Shown: piece after piece, positions 33,601 to 35,236 of the stretch
Layout of the letters: every line of letters starts with the position of its first letter
Numbering within the stretch: the first letter of the stretch is position 1
Assembly: GCA_964386865.1 (NCBI GenBank)
Contig: CAYLUN010000056.1
Coordinates: forward strand, 1 to 35,236
Direction: 5' to 3'
Length of the DNA: 35,236 bases
Source of the DNA: CAYLUN01 sp964386865
GTDB taxonomy: Bacteria; Verrucomicrobiota; Kiritimatiellia; RFP12; UBA1067
Made by a program: the position numbers and the translations under genes
The notes under the pieces: generated by a model
What the model saw: only the letters and a program-made list of their open reading frames with translations
What the model was told of the DNA's origin: nothing
Database searches by the model: none

Positions 33601-33739
33601 CTTCATCAAGGCGGAAGAAGGCGGACGCCACACGCCCTTCCACAACAAGTACAGGCCGGCGAGCGCGTTCAGTTCGATCAGCAACGCGCTCAAGACCAAG
33701 CACGACACCGCCAAGAACAGCGTGGGCAACATCCGGTAA
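27626..33739 (+). CDS. giant secreted RHS/YD-repeat protein 2
   Basis: 2037 residues, a tandem paralogue of RHS protein 1 with the same order: signal peptide, YAVEARANLTQGGW beta domain, IPT/TIG-like domain, KRGYDYY linker, repeat block, DUF6531 (SLPGRGLDFVWTRTYRSR) and YD repeats to GLRWDAETGLYSG. The repeat block here is four G-H-V-T-V-L-K units (residues 261-318) mixed with D-x-D-C-D-G motifs. An insert at about 29883-30044 contains AKIVTDRDTGRSKGFGFV (residues 792-809), an RRM RNP1-like segment. The tail has two S-N-P-L-Y-E units, then MKKGTVKFFNDAKGFGFI from M1977, a cold-shock-domain start. It degenerates after AEEGG. No recognised toxin or immunity gene follows. Confidence 0.88.
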   Translation: MNTFVLSRVQRGFLATVLTLTFLLPSNTTALDSRYDGRKVVMQRGADVTSLSWQGIADAPYAVEARANLTQGGWDALATVPGTDGITVYPVPDNLSPSRFFRVLFPQPTVAAGEPAYAPAEGGTVYVTGQFFYPGDQVRVGGVLLTDVVFLSPTLISATLPPLPPGLYGIEVVSGSSGGILASLPEAIEVSPPLSRTLQEPPAWPPAGPSAKGKKGLNAVNVKLAFADELSSGVSYQSKRGYDYYQAQSDLSSAALSAGNGHVTVLKSHALGDGHVTVLKARASGVTDGHVTVLKGRDDDCDGIETALRGRGHVTVLKSQDQDCDGDTDLMLHSGEIQQQVTDLSLPGRGLDFVWTRTYRSRTGQDTAQGARWTHGYDVRCAQNGSAIDLYDGTGRIDTYRLQADGTYTCPGFFREGTFTGGVFRLTFADTGFWEFRPLDTSPASGKLARIQDRNGNSITLGYDGSGRLSQITDTLDRVHTVAYTPEGRVASATDSTGRTVSYTYYGVETGGSPGDLKSVTSPPVTGTPNGNDFPDGKTVAYTYTADQSDDRANHLLLTVTDALGQTVLHCDYDLTPASPFFQRCVSAQRGTHPKLCLSYIDETPSPDNRFTTVRCIVNDAEGNVMERSFDLRNRCVSERKLTGRADAGFPVTDTLNRPTGKLRDTDPDVFETVIRWNRDSLCLGGSLPGGAVISCAYEADLNPFARARKRGDLRTLTQRATPGRDTDSDGDGKPDLAEITCQYTYDPRFGSDPTAAHMRTRLNELESRLMGLGLLGSAVGGSTTLAGVDSAKIVTDRDTGRSKGFGFVIAATDPRGNTSTASYDSAGNCTRITGPFVVGNDPPVLDVAYDTHGQPIEITHPADAAGRGRKDMLTWLQGRTASFVEDGGPGGLALTTTFEYDTRGNLTRLVDPRGNDVLITCNALNQRMSIARQTQGATFGERVKTSFTYDANNNLVGVVTDNRHPDGRFVAGNPTWQTAIAYDALNRPTLLAHELSHTVQQRSVMTNQFVYDANDRLTLHRLPEACSGAEPDNVIAYTYDERGLLFLEERAPGTGLSTTDRFDYDANGNLRRVSKIDAFTIKQSVYSYDGFDRCVRTTDALGNVATRCFDANGNLSYERADGETNDQLGDKGNRKLAETRYAYDALNRRTSRIGSFFDIFTELAIGDGQSVTACSYAPNGQLVSSTNDNGHATVFTYDRVGRLASVTDAKGNATAYTYDPNGNLLTSTQTDLSDVSAGQQVFVRSFAYDTLNRCVSASDNVGNAVTTAYDSCDRVSSETDPSGNETVYAYDGLGRVTGTAHFDGAKERGITINTSHVEYRNNRLVSATDANSNTTSYAYDACDRQTGVTHADGTSESLVWSPRSNLARRTDANGTTITNAYDLCDRLVRRDIVPAEGVMATTTFESFSHDGLGRLVAAENDASSLTCAYDSLGNRVACTQDGFAATATYDGEGNRLSLACPSGRAITATYDGLSRPTAIHLHPDHSAESDLLLISLAYDGQGRLARIARSNGINTRLFWSGQQNAQNAAGDYGWQQVSRINHARAGGGQVVDQRVSAYDRSQNKVLRAMTAPWASGGTLVTNIFGYDKLHRLTRSRKRGSVVAADYDYVLDANGNRLQVTNNGILESYAMDATLPAPADAQMNQYTDTPFGTDGYDARGNRVIRANSARSTFTHFDYAGRLVQVDALDPADPVGSPVTVATYSYDPLGRRIGKTVFASGGLPPVTTTYVYDDGKDDDCDGTPDDDVLETYVNDAVSSVSVLAGGAGGGAAAASYAATGRMLAPPLALVSSSGDMLFTHCDDIGNVLALTDASGNVVEHYDYDDFGAPRFFNAAGVPQASSAAGNDLLFRGLRWDAETGLYSGHSKQSNPLYEDKDVSGSNPLYEGSYAALHNNPAFQENNMQGAMPDHRSAKGGGGRLGYTMSDGYWNDWHECFISYAMDPGTGQTLGRDGSLACGGRNDRAFAGNNPWTGEPVAMKKGTVKFFNDAKGFGFIKAEEGGRHTPFHNKYRPASAFSSISNALKTKHDTAKNSVGNIR

Positions 33740-33968
33740 CGATCAAGGCTGACAGCGCGCGCGGCCCGTCCCCTCCCGACAGGCCGCGTGGAGCTGAAAG
33801 AAGATAAGCAGGAGTGTGGCCGGTTATCAAAACATACGCCCGTGACGATCACGTAAATGACGTCGGCGTCACGGGCCCTTTCGTCGCCTGCTCCCAGACC
33901 CCTCGCAACCTTTTGTTCGCCCGCGGCACAGAGCGATTCTCCGTGTGGCGAGGACAGGCCATATTGAT
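33740..33968. other. intergenic, no gene recognised
   Basis: No convincing coding frame. The inverted pair CCCGTGACG (from about 33839) and CGTCACGGG (from about 33868) could fold as a hairpin downstream of RHS gene 2, but no T-tract follows. Confidence 0.45.
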
Positions 33969-34096
33969 CAGCAATTCTAAATTTGACAGAACGCGCGCTA
34001 TGAGAAGGCTCTCACGGGCTGCGAACGAATTCGCCCTCGTTATACGCGCTTGTAGTGGCGCCGTGAGGCGCTTCTTAGTCAAATTTAGAATTGCTG
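33969..34096. repeat. miniature inverted-repeat element with 19-bp perfect ends
   Basis: The first end (33969-33987) is the exact reverse complement of the second (34078-34096): 19 bases starting CAGCAATTCTAAATTTGAC. The ends enclose 90 bases with a REP (34052-34071). I see no clear target-site duplication. The AT-rich ends contrast with the surroundings. No open reading frame lies inside, so it would need a transposase from elsewhere. Confidence 0.75.
34052..34071 (+). repeat. REP-like element, copy 3
   Basis: GTAGTG followed by the perfect hairpin GCGCC-GTGA-GGCGC. Nineteen bases are identical to 3264-3282, although the two sites are 31 kb apart and in unrelated contexts. Confidence 0.7.
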
Positions 34097-34113
34097 CATG
34101 CTGATGGTTCTGC

Positions 34114-34143
34114 TTGACGCATACATCCGGCCTCGTGTAAGTT
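34114..34143 (+). promoter_or_regulatory. possible promoter of the coiled-coil lipoprotein gene
   Basis: TTGACG (34114-34119), an 18-base spacer, TAAGTT (34138-34143), about 35 bases before the start codon. The -10 box is weak. Confidence 0.4.
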
Positions 34144-34178
34144 ACAGCGGTATTGTAGATGTTAGGCAGGAGATTGAA

Positions 34179-34544
34179 ATGAAGACACCGATAGTGATAC
34201 TCAGCACATGCCTTGCCGTTTTGCTCTCTGGGTGCAGCGATGCCGAATCTGCAGCCGAAATCGAGGATCTGCAGTCGCGCCTTGAAGCCGCCGAAAGCAA
34301 CTTCGAAGATGCGAAGGGTGCGCTTGACGAGGCGCGGTCTGACCTGGAGATTTTCAAGAGCAACGTCGCCTCCGTGAAGAGTACGCTTGCCGAGGCACAA
34401 TCAGCCTTGGTGACGCTCAAGCGCGAAGTTGCTGCCGTCGGAGCTGATAATTGGAGAGACAAAGCGTCGGACGTCGAAGCGGCCGCCCAGGATCTTGAGT
34501 CGGCGTTAGACGACTTGAAAGCGGCGATCAGCGAGGCCGAGTAG
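34179..34544 (+). CDS. small coiled-coil lipoprotein
   Basis: 121 residues from ATG 34179, with AGGAG seven bases upstream. The frame is open back to 34098, but without a ribosome site. The signal ends in lipobox L-L-S-G-C (Cys near residue 16). The rest is rich in Ala, Glu, Asp and Leu, with heptad spacing (LQSRLEAAESNFEDAKGALDEA onward) and a single Trp in ADNWRDKA, so it is an extended coiled coil anchored to a membrane. It resembles Lpp-like or spacer lipoproteins in general form only. A small hairpin CTCGCT-AGGA-AGCGAG lies at 34581-34596 after the stop. No T-tract follows it. Confidence 0.75.
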   Translation: MKTPIVILSTCLAVLLSGCSDAESAAEIEDLQSRLEAAESNFEDAKGALDEARSDLEIFKSNVASVKSTLAEAQSALVTLKREVAAVGADNWRDKASDVEAAAQDLESALDDLKAAISEAE

Positions 34545-34649
34545 ACGTCTCTCGGCGAGGCCAAGATCCACGGATTGAAGCTCGCTAGGAAGCGAGAGAT
34601 CACGCGCGTTTGGCAATAAACCTTCTTTCCGGTGGGCTTCCCGGGGCGC

Positions 34650-35236
34650 CTACTTCGCGGACTCGCGGATCCAGAGGTCCTCGACGCGCTCGGGCGCGTC
34701 GCCCGCGCCCCAGACGGCCTCCAGCTCGCACGCGTAGTCTGAGGCCGCGCGAACCGTGGCGGCGCCCAGCTCCTTCTCGACGAAATCATCGGGAACCTTC
34801 TTGTCGCGCAGGGTGCGGCTCAGCACCGTGAAGGTGAGGCCGGAGCGGATGCCGTGATACGTGCCGAGCGCGGCGGACAGCTTGGCGCCTGCGGCTTCGG
34901 TCACCGGCGCGAGGAGCGGCTTGAGCAGCGTGATGCGCTCGGCGATCTTGGCGCCGAGTTCCGCGCAGGCTTTCTCCTGATCCTCGTCCGCCTTGCGGGA
35001 GACCGTGAACGAGGAGAGCACCTGCGTGGTCTCGGTGTCGACCAGCCGCACGAAGATCTTCTCGCCCTGCCCGACCGGGATGAGGTCGCCCAGCAGCAGC
35101 AGGCTGGCGGGAAGCAGCTTGCCAATCGCGAGGCGCGCGCGGGAGTCGGCGAGGTCCGAGACGCCCACGTTCTGCTCCTGTAGGATCGTCTCCAGCGCCT
35201 CGCGCTCGATGACCTTCAGCCCGGCGCGGGACTCCA
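34650..35236 (-). CDS. CsgG/curli-assembly-like domain protein, C-terminal part
   Basis: The frame is open past the right edge. The GTG at 35168 is not the start, because in-frame codons before it read LKVIEREALETILQEQN. That segment followed by SDLADSRARLAIGKLLPASLLLLGDLI is the usual 'VERE.L..IL.EQ.LG..G.VD...A..LGKLLGA..LL.G' pattern of CsgG-like and related outer-membrane-biogenesis domains. The next part, GQGEKIFVRLVDTETTQVLSSFTV, fits the same domain. About 195 residues are visible. The N terminus and signal lie outside. The C-terminal about 100 residues (LGAKIAERITLLKPLLAPV onward) are not recognised. Confidence 0.65.
   Translation of the reverse strand, partial: ESRAGLKVIEREALETILQEQNVGVSDLADSRARLAIGKLLPASLLLLGDLIPVGQGEKIFVRLVDTETTQVLSSFTVSRKADEDQEKACAELGAKIAERITLLKPLLAPVTEAAGAKLSAALGTYHGIRSGLTFTVLSRTLRDKKVPDDFVEKELGAATVRAASDYACELEAVWGAGDAPERVEDLWIRESAK

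Noticed and set aside
31634..33703. 689-codon minus-strand frame opposite RHS gene 2
   Set aside because: Val/Arg/Gly-rich complement of the YD repeats. No start signal or family match.

Overview
The window is GC-rich bacterial DNA with sigma70-type promoters and Shine-Dalgarno sites. It carries giant secreted RHS proteins, an SHD1-like secreted protein, N-terminal domains typical of Verrucomicrobia/Kiritimatiellota surface proteins, and many small intergenic repeats. This points to an anaerobic member of the PVC group (Kiritimatiellota/Lentisphaerota-like). That placement is an inference with low to moderate confidence.

Bases 1-13250 form a selenium island. The 5' part of tRNA-Sec (selC) leaves the left edge on the minus strand. 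selA, selB and selD form an overlapping plus-strand operon at 8648-13247. Between them lies a long minus-strand series: a secreted SHD1-like protein, a membrane polyferredoxin, a membrane protein, a methyltransferase, a double-cubane-cluster-type reductase, two further 2-hydroxyacyl-CoA dehydratase-like subunits and their ATP-dependent activator. The SHD1-like protein and the membrane protein each end at a UGA that is followed in frame by 41-45 sensible codons. In both cases a hairpin with a GGU loop lies exactly 21 nt after the UGA. I call both as new selenoproteins sharing the module U-G-G-x3-Y-[LF]-G-[QE]-[IV]. After each selenoprotein gene comes an intrinsic terminator whose T-tract touches the Shine-Dalgarno site of the next gene.

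Bases 13254-21145 are a sugar-salvage cluster. A minus-strand operon encodes a ROK-like kinase, a PIG-L deacetylase, an N-acetylhexosamine-1-kinase-like enzyme, a GH20 hexosaminidase and a glycosidase-like lipoprotein. A divergent AraC-type regulator probably controls it.

Bases 21177-33739 hold two tandem RHS/YD-repeat proteins of about 2030 residues, with duplicated promoters and leaders. Both share one scaffold, but at matching positions each carries different inserted modules. Several of these look like pieces of small nucleic-acid-binding proteins: a cold-shock domain start at both C termini, an RRM RNP1 segment in the second, and an HU-like segment in the first.

The right end has a 19-bp inverted-repeat element containing a REP, a small coiled-coil lipoprotein, and the C-terminal part of a CsgG-like protein running off the edge. 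REP sequences (GTAG plus GNRA hairpin) also sit inside the coding sequence of one dehydratase-like gene.
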